Notes: generated by a model from the sequence alone, not told the origin. A stretch of DNA of 64,000 nucleotides from Sphingobium sp. CECT 9361 (GCF_918741285.1 NZ_CAKKNC010000012.1:1-64000); one strand, 5' to 3'; numbered from the stretch's first letter, positions 45,056 to 53,039 are shown. Numbers and translations: made by a program.

Positions 45056-45513
45056 CACGGACACCGGTGCATCACGTGGCGAACCCTGCGACCTCCCAAT
45101 GCGACGAGGCGATCGGGTTCGCGTTCGATGATCACCATGCGTTTGTCAGGCCGTCCCGGGGCGACCGTCTCCGGCCGTGCCAGGGAATAAAAGATGACGT
45201 CACCGAGTTCGTACCACTTCCCGGTGGCGCGCGGTGTCCGGTCGGGCAAACGGAGTTCGTTGTAAGACCCGTCTGCCCTGAACTCCCAGGCTGTGCCGGT
45301 CTCGCATCCGGACCGGGCATCGAACGACCAGATACCGACAAGATCCGTTTTCGTGCCACGACCCTGGGCGGGCTGGCTCTCCGCGACAGAAGGCTGGGCC
45401 AGGCCGCCAGCTGCAGCGACGATAGCCAAGGCCAAACCTGCTCGGCGGCGGAGCGACGGGGACCGGCCGGGCCAAAGCAACGGCGGACCCAAGCGCTGCA
45501 AAACGGGTCTCAT
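45055..45513 (-). CDS. Secreted protein of unknown function
   Basis: 152 aa from ATG 45513, which overlaps the TGA of the MerR gene (ATGA). A signal segment (RRAGLALAIVAAAGGLAQPSVA) leads to a small beta-rich domain (DLVGIWSFDARSGCETG, WEFRADGSYNELRL, GDVIFYSLARP) that looks lipocalin-like. I could not assign a family. Position in the metal-regulated cluster suggests a periplasmic role in metal response, but nothing in the sequence binds metals clearly. Confidence 0.65.
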   Translation of the reverse strand: MRPVLQRLGPPLLWPGRSPSLRRRAGLALAIVAAAGGLAQPSVAESQPAQGRGTKTDLVGIWSFDARSGCETGTAWEFRADGSYNELRLPDRTPRATGKWYELGDVIFYSLARPETVAPGRPDKRMVIIEREPDRLVALGGRRVRHVMHRCP

Positions 45514-45974
45514 GAGGGCGCCTTCACCGCGCCGGCTGCAGGAGGGTTTCCGTGCCCTGGTGCGTCTTCCCTGGGAATGCTCGCGAGATGCGCGAGGATC
45601 GGGCAATCCGCGATGGGAATGTCGATCGAGCATTGGGCGGACAGGGCGGACAGGGCGGTCTTGATGCGGGTCAGATCATCGATACGGGTGGTCGCTTCAT
45701 TTATCTTGCTCTCGGTGATGGCCAGGACATCGGCGGTTGTCGCGGTGTCGGACGCGCGCAAATCGAGCAGGCTTCCGATTTCGCGAAGCGTGAAACCCAG
45801 CTGCTGCCCCTTGCGAATGAACCGCACGCGCTCGAGATCGGCGTCGCCATAGGTGCGGTAACCGGCAGAAGACCGGGCGGGCGGAGGAAGCAGACCGTTG
45901 CGCTCGTAATAGCGGATGGTATCGGGACGGATGCCGAGCGCACGCGACAGCTTTCCGATCGTGAAATATGTCAT
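45510..45974 (-). CDS. MerR-family metal-responsive regulator
   Basis: 154 aa from ATG 45974. Winged helix starts FTIGKLSRALGIRPDTIRYY, followed by ERNGLLPP, GYRTYGDADLERVRFI and QLGFTLREIG. The C-terminal effector loop is CSIDIPIADCPILAHL: one Cys, then CPIL, in the CueR/ZntR style. It is a likely activator responding to Cu, Zn or Cd, repressing or activating its own cluster. A 28-bp inverted repeat lies 14 bp upstream of its ATG. Both other MerR genes in the window are different proteins, one of them broken. Confidence 0.9.
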   Translation of the reverse strand: MTYFTIGKLSRALGIRPDTIRYYERNGLLPPPARSSAGYRTYGDADLERVRFIRKGQQLGFTLREIGSLLDLRASDTATTADVLAITESKINEATTRIDDLTRIKTALSALSAQCSIDIPIADCPILAHLASIPREDAPGHGNPPAAGAVKAPS

Positions 45975-45987
45975 GGCGCGTCTCCGT

Positions 45988-46015
45988 TGCCGCGACCATT
46001 CGACAGGTCGCGGCA
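45988..46015. repeat. Inverted repeat upstream of the MerR gene
   Basis: TGCCGCGACC (45988-45997) and GGTCGCGGCA (46006-46015) are perfect inverted arms separated by 8 bp. It lies 14 bp upstream of the MerR start. It could be an operator, a hairpin between the lipoprotein and MerR genes, or a weak terminator; no long U-run follows on the transcribed strand. Confidence 0.6.
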
Positions 46016-46076
46016 TTATTCCTTCGATTTGATCTTGCTCAGGTCGGGCAGTGCCGGGGTTTTCAGCCTGCTCGGC

Positions 46077-46415
46077 TTACATATCCTTCATCGGGGCGGA
46101 CTGACTGTTGTCGGGCGTGCTCGTAGGCGGGGCGCCATTGGGCATCATCGGCCCACCCCGGCGCATGTCGCTGTGGTCCATATCCTGACGGTGGCGCTCA
46201 TCCATATCGGCCGCCGTGTTGTCGGTCCCGACAGAGTCCGTGGCGGCGGCGGTGTCGTTTTCAAGAGCGCCGGGCGCGCTTGCAGAGGCATTGGAGGCAG
46301 CCTGGTTTTGCGTGCCGTCCGTCTTCTTGCCGCACGCAGCAAGCGTTCCGAGAAGCGCAAGGGCTGTGAGCCCCGAGACGATCTTCCCGGACGTATTCGT
46401 GAGGTGAGTCTTCAT
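46077..46415 (-). CDS. Small lipoprotein with Met/Asp/His-rich tail
   Basis: 112 aa. A lipobox (LGTLAAC) follows the signal. The rest is low complexity, with DMDERHRQDMDHSDM and a PMMPNG segment, ending APMKDM. GGAG stands 8-9 bp before ATG 46415. Likely an envelope-anchored metal-binding protein in the MerR/cop-type cluster. No family recognised. Its ending resembles the tail of the two Met/His-rich secreted proteins described at 19303 and 44162. Confidence 0.7.
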   Translation of the reverse strand: MKTHLTNTSGKIVSGLTALALLGTLAACGKKTDGTQNQAASNASASAPGALENDTAAATDSVGTDNTAADMDERHRQDMDHSDMRRGGPMMPNGAPPTSTPDNSQSAPMKDM

Positions 46416-46501
46416 GATGTGTCTCCGAATGAGAGTGAGCGGTCGAACGCAAATCCCGTCGGACGAGCTTGATAAGCGTGCTCGACCGACAGATCAGGGT
46501 G

Positions 46502-46717
46502 TCATTGCTGCTTGAGAATCTGCAGGCAGCGATCGTGCGAGAGATTCATCGGGTTGCGCCCCTGTCCCTTCATCTCGTTGTGATCATGGGGCGTCGCGAG
46601 ACCCATATTGTCTTCCATGGCCTTGCAGCTCGCGATCTGCGCGCTAGTCGGCGGAAGGGTCGCGCAAGCGCCGAGCAGCGCCAGCGGGAGCAACCCGAGC
46701 GAGATAGAGTATTTCAT
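46502..46717 (-). CDS. Small lipoprotein of unknown function
   Basis: 71 aa from ATG 46717 (GGAAGGA upstream). The lipobox is LLGAC after LLPLA. The mature part is short with HDHNEMKGQG and a final HDRCLQILKQQ; the Cys/His/Met content fits metal contact. I do not recognise the family. It lies directly downstream of the MerR gene at 46720 and would be in its operon. Confidence 0.7.
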   Translation of the reverse strand: MKYSISLGLLPLALLGACATLPPTSAQIASCKAMEDNMGLATPHDHNEMKGQGRNPMNLSHDRCLQILKQQ

Positions 46718-46719
46718 GT

Positions 46720-47199
46720 TCAGTCCTTCCCTGTTGAGGTGGTGTGGTCCTCTCCCACGGAAATTTGTTCTGGTTGCCCTGCGGCCAATTGAGACAGCCG
46801 CCCGTCCCGAACCAGAAAGAGGATCGGGCAAGGGTCGCTTTCGGCTTCGTGCGAGGGCGCTTCACCCAGCTGCTCAAGGCCTGTTTCGATAAGCTTGAGC
46901 TGTTCCACCCTGACCAGTGCTTCGCGCAGTTTGACCCGCGTGACGGCGAGGATATCCGACCCGGCGAGGGCGTCTCCGGCCCGCACCAGCAGGAGCGCGT
47001 GCGTTTCGGTGAGGGTGTAACCGAGCCCCTGTGCAGCGCGAACGAACTTGATGCGTTCGACGTCTGCAGGATGATAGACGCGGTATCCTGCACTGGTCCG
47101 TTGCGGAGCGGGGAGCAGGCCGGTGCGCTCATAATAACGTATGGTGTCCTTTCGAACGCCGGCAGCCTCGGCCAGCTCACCGATTCTAAGCCGTGACAT
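46720..47199 (-). CDS. MerR-family metal-responsive regulator
   Basis: 159 aa from ATG 47199. Motifs are LRIGELAEAAGVRKDTIRYY, ERTGLLPAPQR, GYRVYHPADVERIKFV and QGLGYTLTE. The C-terminal region has DPCPILFLVRDG, giving only one Cys in the effector loop; the usual second Cys-containing motif is missing or altered. It is autoregulated through the promoter at 47216-47247, whose long-spacer dyad is typical of MerR. Which metal it senses cannot be told; Cu or Zn are possible. Confidence 0.9.
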   Translation of the reverse strand: MSRLRIGELAEAAGVRKDTIRYYERTGLLPAPQRTSAGYRVYHPADVERIKFVRAAQGLGYTLTETHALLLVRAGDALAGSDILAVTRVKLREALVRVEQLKLIETGLEQLGEAPSHEAESDPCPILFLVRDGRLSQLAAGQPEQISVGEDHTTSTGKD

Positions 47200-47215
47200 G
47201 GCAAGTCTCGGAGGC

Positions 47216-47247
47216 ACAGTGCCGCTTGGACCTAGGTCCAGGGTCAA
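47216..47247 (-). promoter_or_regulatory. MerR-type promoter of the MerR gene at 46720
   Basis: On the minus strand TTGACC (47247-47242) is followed after 20 bp by CACTGT (47221-47216). The spacer contains the 14-bp palindrome TGGACCTAGGTCCA. The spacing matches the promoter at 9831-9862 (also TTGACC, N20, CACAAT), and both include GGAC and GTCCAAG blocks. MerR-class activators unwind such long spacers. Confidence 0.7.
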
Positions 47248-47373
47248 GAGAAATATTTGGACGTCGGTCGATCATCGCCGCTCTCCTGTCCGCTCAAAGG
47301 CCGCGCGACTTTTCGTCGCTTGCGGCCGCCATCAGGCATCATGGGGAGCGGCAAGCCCCTCCCCGGCACGCCC

Positions 47374-47754
47374 TTATTTCTTGCGGAGCTCGACTTTCTT
47401 GCGGAGCTCGACGATGTCGTGAACTGCGGGAGCGCCGTCGGCGACGCTCACATGCGCAAAATGGTCGTCAAATATATGATCGACCCTGACGTGGCCGATG
47501 AGGTCTCGGCGATAAGCGGGGCCGCTTCCTTTGTAGCCGGAGCCGGGCAGCGTCTTCACGCGATAGACGTCAAGCACCTGTCCGACTGTCGCGCCATCTG
47601 CTTTGCCGACACACACGATCGTTCCGGTCGTGTCCTTGCCGATGATCGATCCACGCATAAAAAAGCTGTGGCCGATGCCGGTCGCCAGAGCGGGGACCGC
47701 GCCGGCGAGGGCGATACTCGCCATGGCCATCGATATTGACTTCTTGAAGCGCAT
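47374..47754 (-). CDS. Small secreted protein, first copy of a tandem pair
   Basis: 126 aa from ATG 47754 with signal peptide through MAMASIALAGAVPALA. The mature domain shares IGHSFFMRGSIIGKDTTGT, VCVGKADGATVGQVL and DHIFDDHFAHVSVADG with its neighbour at 47890-48249, ~70% identical by eye. It looks like a small beta-rich domain, perhaps related to FlgT C-terminal or SH3-like folds. Function unknown. The C-terminal end is VELRKK repeated, encoded by an exact 18-bp tandem duplication. Confidence 0.75.
   Translation of the reverse strand: MRFKKSISMAMASIALAGAVPALATGIGHSFFMRGSIIGKDTTGTIVCVGKADGATVGQVLDVYRVKTLPGSGYKGSGPAYRRDLIGHVRVDHIFDDHFAHVSVADGAPAVHDIVELRKKVELRKK
47377..47412. repeat. 18-bp perfect tandem duplication at the end of the 47374 gene
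   Basis: TTTCTTGCGGAGCTCGAC occurs twice in a row (47377-47394 and 47395-47412). It adds six residues (VELRKK) to the C terminus compared with the neighbouring copy at 47890-48249. Confidence 0.9.
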
Positions 47755-47889
47755 CTCGATTCCTTTCAATTCATGTCTCGTGCACCCAGGCCGGTGTTCG
47801 TCGCTTGGTTGCGAGCGATCGTGCCGGTCTCGTTCTGCAGCGAGGTGGCGTTGATGGTGGGGACGGCGGTCGCCGTCCCCGCTGCCGAC

Positions 47890-48249
47890 TTATTTCCTGC
47901 GGAGTTCGACGATGTCGTGGACCTTCGGCGTGCCGTCGGCGATGCTCACATGCGCGAAATGGTCATCGAAAATGTGATCGATCTTGACGTGCCCGACGGC
48001 CACGCGCCGGAAGCCCGCGCCGGGGGTCTTCGAAGGTCCAGGTGTGCTTTCCACACGGTAGACCTCGAGGACCTGGCCTACGGTCGCGCCGTCGGCCTTA
48101 CCCACACAAACGACCGTTCCGGTCGTGTCCTTGCCGACGATCGATCCACGCATGAAAAAGCTGTGGCCGATGCCCTGGGCGTAGGTAGGCGCGGCGCCGA
48201 GCACGGCGAGGCCTGCAAGCGCGATGGTGATCTTCTTCTTGAGCAACAT
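47890..48249 (-). CDS. Small secreted protein, second copy of a tandem pair
   Basis: 119 aa, with AAGGAGG well placed before ATG 48249. A signal peptide (ITIALAGLAVLGAAPTYA) precedes QGIGHSFFMRGSIVGKDTTG, VCVGKADGATVGQVLEVYRV and DHIFDDHFAHVSIADGTP. It parallels the protein at 47374-47754; the two probably arose by gene duplication and are in one operon. I do not recognise a named family. A TACGTAA-type motif lies ~100 bp upstream. Confidence 0.78.
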   Translation of the reverse strand: MLLKKKITIALAGLAVLGAAPTYAQGIGHSFFMRGSIVGKDTTGTVVCVGKADGATVGQVLEVYRVESTPGPSKTPGAGFRRVAVGHVKIDHIFDDHFAHVSIADGTPKVHDIVELRRK

Positions 48250-48861
48250 GGTGGAAGCCTCCTTGGCTGAGTTTACAAGACCCGCCGAGGAAAACTGGCG
48301 GTGAAGAACCTTTCTTCGCCACCAAGACTATGGACCCGGCTCCCGACTCAATATGCGTAATGTTACGAAGCCCCATCAAAGCTCCGGGCAAACCCCGTGC
48401 CAAAACGTCGTCGCACTAATCGCATCTTTTGATACGCTCCCGCTACTAGCGGGTTGTGCTCTGGCGATAAGGGGTACGCGTACTCGATGGCCTGTAAATT
48501 AGGGCGATTCTCGCGGTCCAGGGTGCCGTCGGGCGGTACAAGGATCAAATCACTCACGCCCGCAGTATGCAACAGGATCATCATAGCTGCTCGGGCCGCT
48601 CAAGGAATTGATAGCGACAAAGCCGGTCGACATCAGGGCGCCCTCAGAACTTGGCCGGTTAAGCGTCGCCGCCCAAGAGCCTGGCTGAACAATGCAGAGG
48701 TACGGCGCAGCGGAAACCCGGCTATGATCAAAGTTGAATGTCCATCCTCCCGGTCATACTCCAGGTGATCTTGGATCCCTTTGGGTATGAAGTGAGTTGC
48801 AGGCATGCCCCCTTGGCAGCCGAGGAGGGTGAGGAGCCTAGAGGTAGGACGGAGTCGGTCA
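48250..48861. other. Divergent intergenic region upstream of the 48249 and 48862 genes
   Basis: 612 bp between divergent genes. It holds the FixJ-like motif at 48352-48367. A 73-codon minus-strand frame at 48363-48584 overlaps that motif; it lacks a ribosome-binding site and any recognisable domain, so I do not call it. The rest shows nothing clear. Confidence 0.5.
48352..48367 (-). promoter_or_regulatory. FixJ-box-like motif upstream of the small secreted protein pair
   Basis: TATGCGTAATGTTACG resembles 39142-39157 and 3289-3300 (all with CGTAATGTT). It lies 100-120 bp before ATG 48249. Confidence 0.4.
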
Positions 48862-49452
48862 ATGGAAGACAAGAAGAATGGCATGGGCATAGGCATGGGC
48901 TATGGCCGGTTCGTGGCGATGATTGCGACGTCTACGGTCGTGATGTTCGGGCTGATGTATCTCAACACCTATGCGCTGAGCCATGTCCAGTTCAGCCAGA
49001 CGCGCACCTGGATGGCGCTCGTCATGGGCGCGGTCATGGCGGTGATCATGCTCAGTTTCATGTGGGGCATGTACAAGAACACCCGCCTCAATATCGGCAT
49101 CCTGCTCGGTAGCGCTGCCATTTTTGGTTTAGCGCTTTGGCTGGTGCGGAGCCAGGAAACGGTCGACGACGTCTCCTACATGAAGGCGATGATCCCGCAC
49201 CACTCGATTGCGATCATGACCAGCGAGCGCGCGCACATCAAGGACCCCGAGGTTCGAAAGCTGGCCGATGGCATCATCGACGCGCAGGTACGCGAGATCG
49301 CCCAAATGAAACAGATGATCGCGCGCCTGCAAGCTAACCCGGCGCCGGATGGCGCTCCGGACCTGCCCTCCTATCGCGATCGCGGTGCGTCGCCCCCGCC
49401 ACCGCAAACCGACGAAAGCACCGGAATAGATACACGAAAGCCGATTTCCTGA
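48862..49452 (+). CDS. DUF305-domain membrane protein
   Basis: 196 aa from ATG 48862 (GGAG upstream). The N-terminal half has three hydrophobic segments (RFVAMIATSTVVMFGLMYL, WMALVMGAVMAVIMLSFM, NIGILLGSAAIFGLALWLV). The C-terminal part is the DUF305 helical domain with MIPHHSIAIMTSERAHIKD and AQVREIAQMKQMI, whose His and Met resemble ferritin-like metal ligands. DUF305 proteins often occur with copper resistance genes. A Pro-rich tail ends the protein. Confidence 0.9.
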   Translation: MEDKKNGMGIGMGYGRFVAMIATSTVVMFGLMYLNTYALSHVQFSQTRTWMALVMGAVMAVIMLSFMWGMYKNTRLNIGILLGSAAIFGLALWLVRSQETVDDVSYMKAMIPHHSIAIMTSERAHIKDPEVRKLADGIIDAQVREIAQMKQMIARLQANPAPDGAPDLPSYRDRGASPPPPQTDESTGIDTRKPIS

Positions 49453-49579
49453 GGTGTGTTCTTCGAAGTAAACAGGATGGGCACATGATCGGGTACTGTC
49501 GGAAAGGCTTCGTCATGCGCATCTTGCTCAAATATCCAGCGATCGACGCTCTTCGCGAAAGAAGCAGGATGGTGGAAGT

Positions 49580-52264
49580 ATGACCGACATCGAGCGCAGC
49601 GGTCCGAGTGGCGCCAAAGGCGCTTCTGAGATCGTCCTCGTCACCGGAGCGAGCGGTTTTATCGCCGCGGCCCTGATCGCCCGGCTCGGCGAGCGCTACA
49701 CGGTCGTCGGTCTCGATCGCGCCGGTCCGCCCGAGCCACCACCGCCCGCCGCCGCTATCGACATTGATGTCGGCTCGGATGAAGCGGTTCACGCTGCGCT
49801 CGAGGAGGTTCGCGCGCGATACGGCAACCGCATTGCTTCCGTCATTCATCTCGCCGCGTATTATGACATTTCTGGCGATCCCAATCCGCTCTACGACAAG
49901 GTAACCGTCCAAGGGACACGGCGGCTGATCGACGGACTCCAGTCGTTCGATGTCGAGCAATTCGTCTTCGCCAGCACGATGCTGGTCCATAAACCGACCG
50001 CCACTCCGCAGGAGCGCATCAACGAGGAATCGCCGATCGGTGCCTCCTGGGCGTACCCGCAGTCCAAAGTCGACACAGAGGCGCTGCTGCACGAGCGTCA
50101 CGGACGGATACCCGTCGTCTACCTGCGACCCGCAGGAGTCTATGCCGACGAGGGACGCTCAGCGTTCCTCGCACAGCAGATATCGCAGATCTACGAGCAC
50201 CGCCTGATCTCGCATTTCTATCCTGGCATGCTGTGCGCGGCGCAATCATCGGTGCACCGCGATGACCTGGCGGAAGCCGTGGTGCGCCTGGTCGATCGGC
50301 GGCACGATCTTCCGTCTGAACTGCCCCTGCTCATCGGCGAACCCGATGCCCCCGGCTACGCCGAAATCCAGGACATCGTCGGCGAGGCGCTCCACGGCGA
50401 GGGCTGGAAGACGATCCGCATCCCGCAGCCGCTCGCGAAGGCTGGTATCGTTCTTCAGAACGAGGCACTCGGCGACGACGATTTCATCCAGCCCTGGATG
50501 ATCGACAGCAGCAACGACCACTACATTCTCGATATCTCGCGCGCACGGTCGCTACTTGGATGGGAGCCGAAGCACAGTCTTCGCGAAACGCTTCCGACGA
50601 TCGTTGCGGCGTTGAAGCGCCACCCGCGCGCCTGGTACCGGAACAACAAGCTCAACGAAAACCTCGTCGCCTGGAACGACAAGTCCGATCCGAAGCCGGC
50701 CGAGCTGGACCATAACCCGCCTGAAGCGGCAGCCGGCGCGATGCCCGGCATGGAGCACGGAGCTAAGGACCATGGCAACATGGATCATGCCGCTGTGGGG
50801 CACGGGGCTGGGGACATGGCGATGTCCAGCCACGGTGCACATGGCGATCACATGGCCATGATGGACCGCGACGAGCGCCGTGCGCGCTGGGCGCTCTACG
50901 CCAACATCGGCCTCGGTCTGTGGCTCGCCTCGAGCCCGCTCATCTACGACTCCATGACCGCGCAGCGCGTCGGTGAGGCGGCGCGGTTCGTAACGGTCGA
51001 TCGCGGTCTGCCGTCGATCGAGTGGCGTGCAAGCGCGCTGGCCGTAAGCGATCTTGTCAGCGGGCTTGCCATCGCGCTGTTCGGTGCGCTGTCGCTTGTA
51101 CCACGCACCAAGACGTGGGCTCAGTGGGCGGTCGCATTCGTTGGGATCTGGCTGCTGTTCGCGCCGTTGATCTTTTGGAGCCCGAGCGCGGCGCAGTACA
51201 ACAACGATTTGCTCATCGGCTCGGCTGTGATCGCGCTGTCGGTGCTCGTGCCGATGATGCCGGGTATGAGCATGGCAGGGATGATGGACCCCAAGAACAT
51301 CCCACCCGGCTGGACCTATTCCCCGTCTACCGATGCCCAGCGGCTGCCGATCGTCGTGATGGGTCTGATAGGTCTTCTTACCTCGCGCATCCTGACGGCA
51401 TACCAACTGGGCCACATCGATAGCGTCTGGGAACCCTTCTTTGTCGGCTCGTTGAGCGATCCGCGCAATGGTACCGAGGAGATCATCACGTCTAACATGT
51501 CAAAGGCGTGGCCGATTCCCGACGGCGGTCTCGGCACCATCAGCTACGTGCTCGAGATCCTGATGGCGGTGATGGGCACCCGCGACCGCTGGCGCACGAT
51601 GCCGTGGATGGTGACCTTCTTCGGCATCCTGGTCATTCCACTCGGCGTGGTCAGCATCTATTTCATCATCAGCCAGCCCATCGTCATTGGCACCTGGAGC
51701 ACGCTGGCGCTGATCGCCGCCCTCGCCATGCTGATCATGATCCCTTTCGCGCTCGACGAGGTCATCGCCATGGGTCAGTTCCTTGTGTGGGCGAAATGCC
51801 GCGGCAAGCCGCTGATTCGCACCTTCTTCCAGGGCGACGCGAGCGAGGCCGGCAGTGAGGACGCCTCCGACCTGATGTCGTCGCCTGCCGCATTTTGGGC
51901 CGATGCAAAGCGGGGGCTGACCCTGCCGTGGACGCTGGCGGTCAGTATCGCGCTCGGCGCATTCCTCATGCTCACGCGGGTGACACTGGGCAATGAGGGC
52001 GCCATGGCGAACAGCGACCATGTCATTGGTGCCCTGGTCATCACCGTCGCGATCATCGCCACCGCCGAAGTTGCCCGCGCCGTGCGCTTCATCAATGGCG
52101 CGCTCGGCGCCTGGCTGGTTGCTGCCCCTTTCCTGCTGACGGGGGCCGGCCACCTGGGAACGATCGTTTCGGTGATCATAGGGCTCGCCCTCGTCGGTCT
52201 CAGCCTTCCGCGCGGCAAGCGCAGCGCTGAACATTATGCGAGCTGGGACAAATATGTGATCTGA
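49580..52264 (+). CDS. Multidomain membrane protein: NAD-dependent SDR + His/Met-rich linker + SPW repeats + VKOR-like domain
   Basis: 894 aa. Residues 15-350 are an extended SDR/epimerase-type domain (VTGASGFIA at 21-29; S132; Y159-x3-K163). Residues 386-428 form a His/Met-rich linker (MEHGAKDHGNMDHAAVGHG). From 435 on there are about ten membrane segments: SPW-like repeats near 440-510, 515-560 and 838-878 (GLWLASSPLI, GIWLLFAPLIFWSP, GAWLVAAPFL), and between ~585 and 735 a segment resembling a vitamin K epoxide reductase bundle. That segment has no Cys (only C219 and C740 in the whole protein), so it cannot be a classical CxxC oxidoreductase. Start at 49580 is preceded by GGTGGA. Function unknown; perhaps envelope metal or redox sensing. 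Confidence 0.78.
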   Translation: MTDIERSGPSGAKGASEIVLVTGASGFIAAALIARLGERYTVVGLDRAGPPEPPPPAAAIDIDVGSDEAVHAALEEVRARYGNRIASVIHLAAYYDISGDPNPLYDKVTVQGTRRLIDGLQSFDVEQFVFASTMLVHKPTATPQERINEESPIGASWAYPQSKVDTEALLHERHGRIPVVYLRPAGVYADEGRSAFLAQQISQIYEHRLISHFYPGMLCAAQSSVHRDDLAEAVVRLVDRRHDLPSELPLLIGEPDAPGYAEIQDIVGEALHGEGWKTIRIPQPLAKAGIVLQNEALGDDDFIQPWMIDSSNDHYILDISRARSLLGWEPKHSLRETLPTIVAALKRHPRAWYRNNKLNENLVAWNDKSDPKPAELDHNPPEAAAGAMPGMEHGAKDHGNMDHAAVGHGAGDMAMSSHGAHGDHMAMMDRDERRARWALYANIGLGLWLASSPLIYDSMTAQRVGEAARFVTVDRGLPSIEWRASALAVSDLVSGLAIALFGALSLVPRTKTWAQWAVAFVGIWLLFAPLIFWSPSAAQYNNDLLIGSAVIALSVLVPMMPGMSMAGMMDPKNIPPGWTYSPSTDAQRLPIVVMGLIGLLTSRILTAYQLGHIDSVWEPFFVGSLSDPRNGTEEIITSNMSKAWPIPDGGLGTISYVLEILMAVMGTRDRWRTMPWMVTFFGILVIPLGVVSIYFIISQPIVIGTWSTLALIAALAMLIMIPFALDEVIAMGQFLVWAKCRGKPLIRTFFQGDASEAGSEDASDLMSSPAAFWADAKRGLTLPWTLAVSIALGAFLMLTRVTLGNEGAMANSDHVIGALVITVAIIATAEVARAVRFINGALGAWLVAAPFLLTGAGHLGTIVSVIIGLALVGLSLPRGKRSAEHYASWDKYVI

Positions 52265-52592
52265 GGGTCGCTCTGCTCGACGTGGAATTGAACAGGAAAA
52301 GATACGTCACGTCTGTTGGGAATGCGGGACTCCGAACGGTCAACTTACGGCCGTGCGACCGGGTCGCTGAGATGTGAAATGCGGCCTGCTCGGGTGCAAT
52401 AATGCTTTTCGACTGCATAAATCGACGCGAGTGCGAGAGGTCTGCAACGACCCTGGATTGCCCATCGACGAATGTCGGTTCGTGATCGCTACGGTAATCT
52501 TGCGACCGTCTGCCACTTTTTGAGGGGTAGGCGGCGGTCGCGCGTATTATGAAGAGTGGTAGCCTTGATGAATGGGTGCGGTGAAGGACGAT
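52265..52592. other. Intergenic region upstream of the DUF411 gene
   Basis: 328 bp with no convincing gene; nothing recognisable was seen beyond an AT-poor stretch. Confidence 0.4.
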
Positions 52593-53039
52593 ATGAAACT
52601 CAAAGTCGCATTGTCGTTGGTCCTTGCGTCGGTTTCGGTCGCCAGCGCGGCGGCGACGCCTATCGTGGTTCACCGCGATCCGGGCTGTGGCTGCTGCGCG
52701 CAGTGGGCGGCGCAGGTGCGTAAGCAGTTCGGGCGCCAAGTAACCATCATCGACGATCGCCAGCGCTCCAGCTTCCAGCGGACCCAAGGCGTTCCTTCGG
52801 GCCTGTCATCCTGCCATACAGCGATTGTAGACGGCATGGCATTCGAGGGTCATGTCCCGATTACCGACATGAAGCGCGTCCTTGCCCAGAAGCCGCGCGG
52901 CGTGCGTGGACTTGCGGTTGCCGGGATGCCGATGGGCTCGCCGGGGATGGAAGTCCCGGGGCAACACGTGGACCCCTATAATGTCGTCGCCTTCGGTCCA
53001 GGTGGACAGCATGTCTTTGCGCGTCATGGCGGACGATGA
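52593..53039 (+). CDS. DUF411 periplasmic metal-binding protein
   Basis: 148 aa from ATG 52593 (AAGGA upstream). A signal peptide (LKVALSLVLASVSVASAAA) leads to a thioredoxin-like domain with the family motif HRDPGCGCCAQWAAQVRK, SSCHTAIVDGMAFEGHVP and the Met-rich loop AGMPMGSPGME. DUF411 proteins are found in copper and mercury operons and are thought to bind metals through the CxCC. It heads a series of small secreted proteins in front of the RND pump. Confidence 0.9.
   Translation: MKLKVALSLVLASVSVASAAATPIVVHRDPGCGCCAQWAAQVRKQFGRQVTIIDDRQRSSFQRTQGVPSGLSSCHTAIVDGMAFEGHVPITDMKRVLAQKPRGVRGLAVAGMPMGSPGMEVPGQHVDPYNVVAFGPGGQHVFARHGGR

Noticed and set aside
48363-48584. 73-codon minus-strand frame in the divergent gap
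   Set aside because: No ribosome-binding site, no domain, and it overlaps a promoter-like motif; kept only as part of the gap description.
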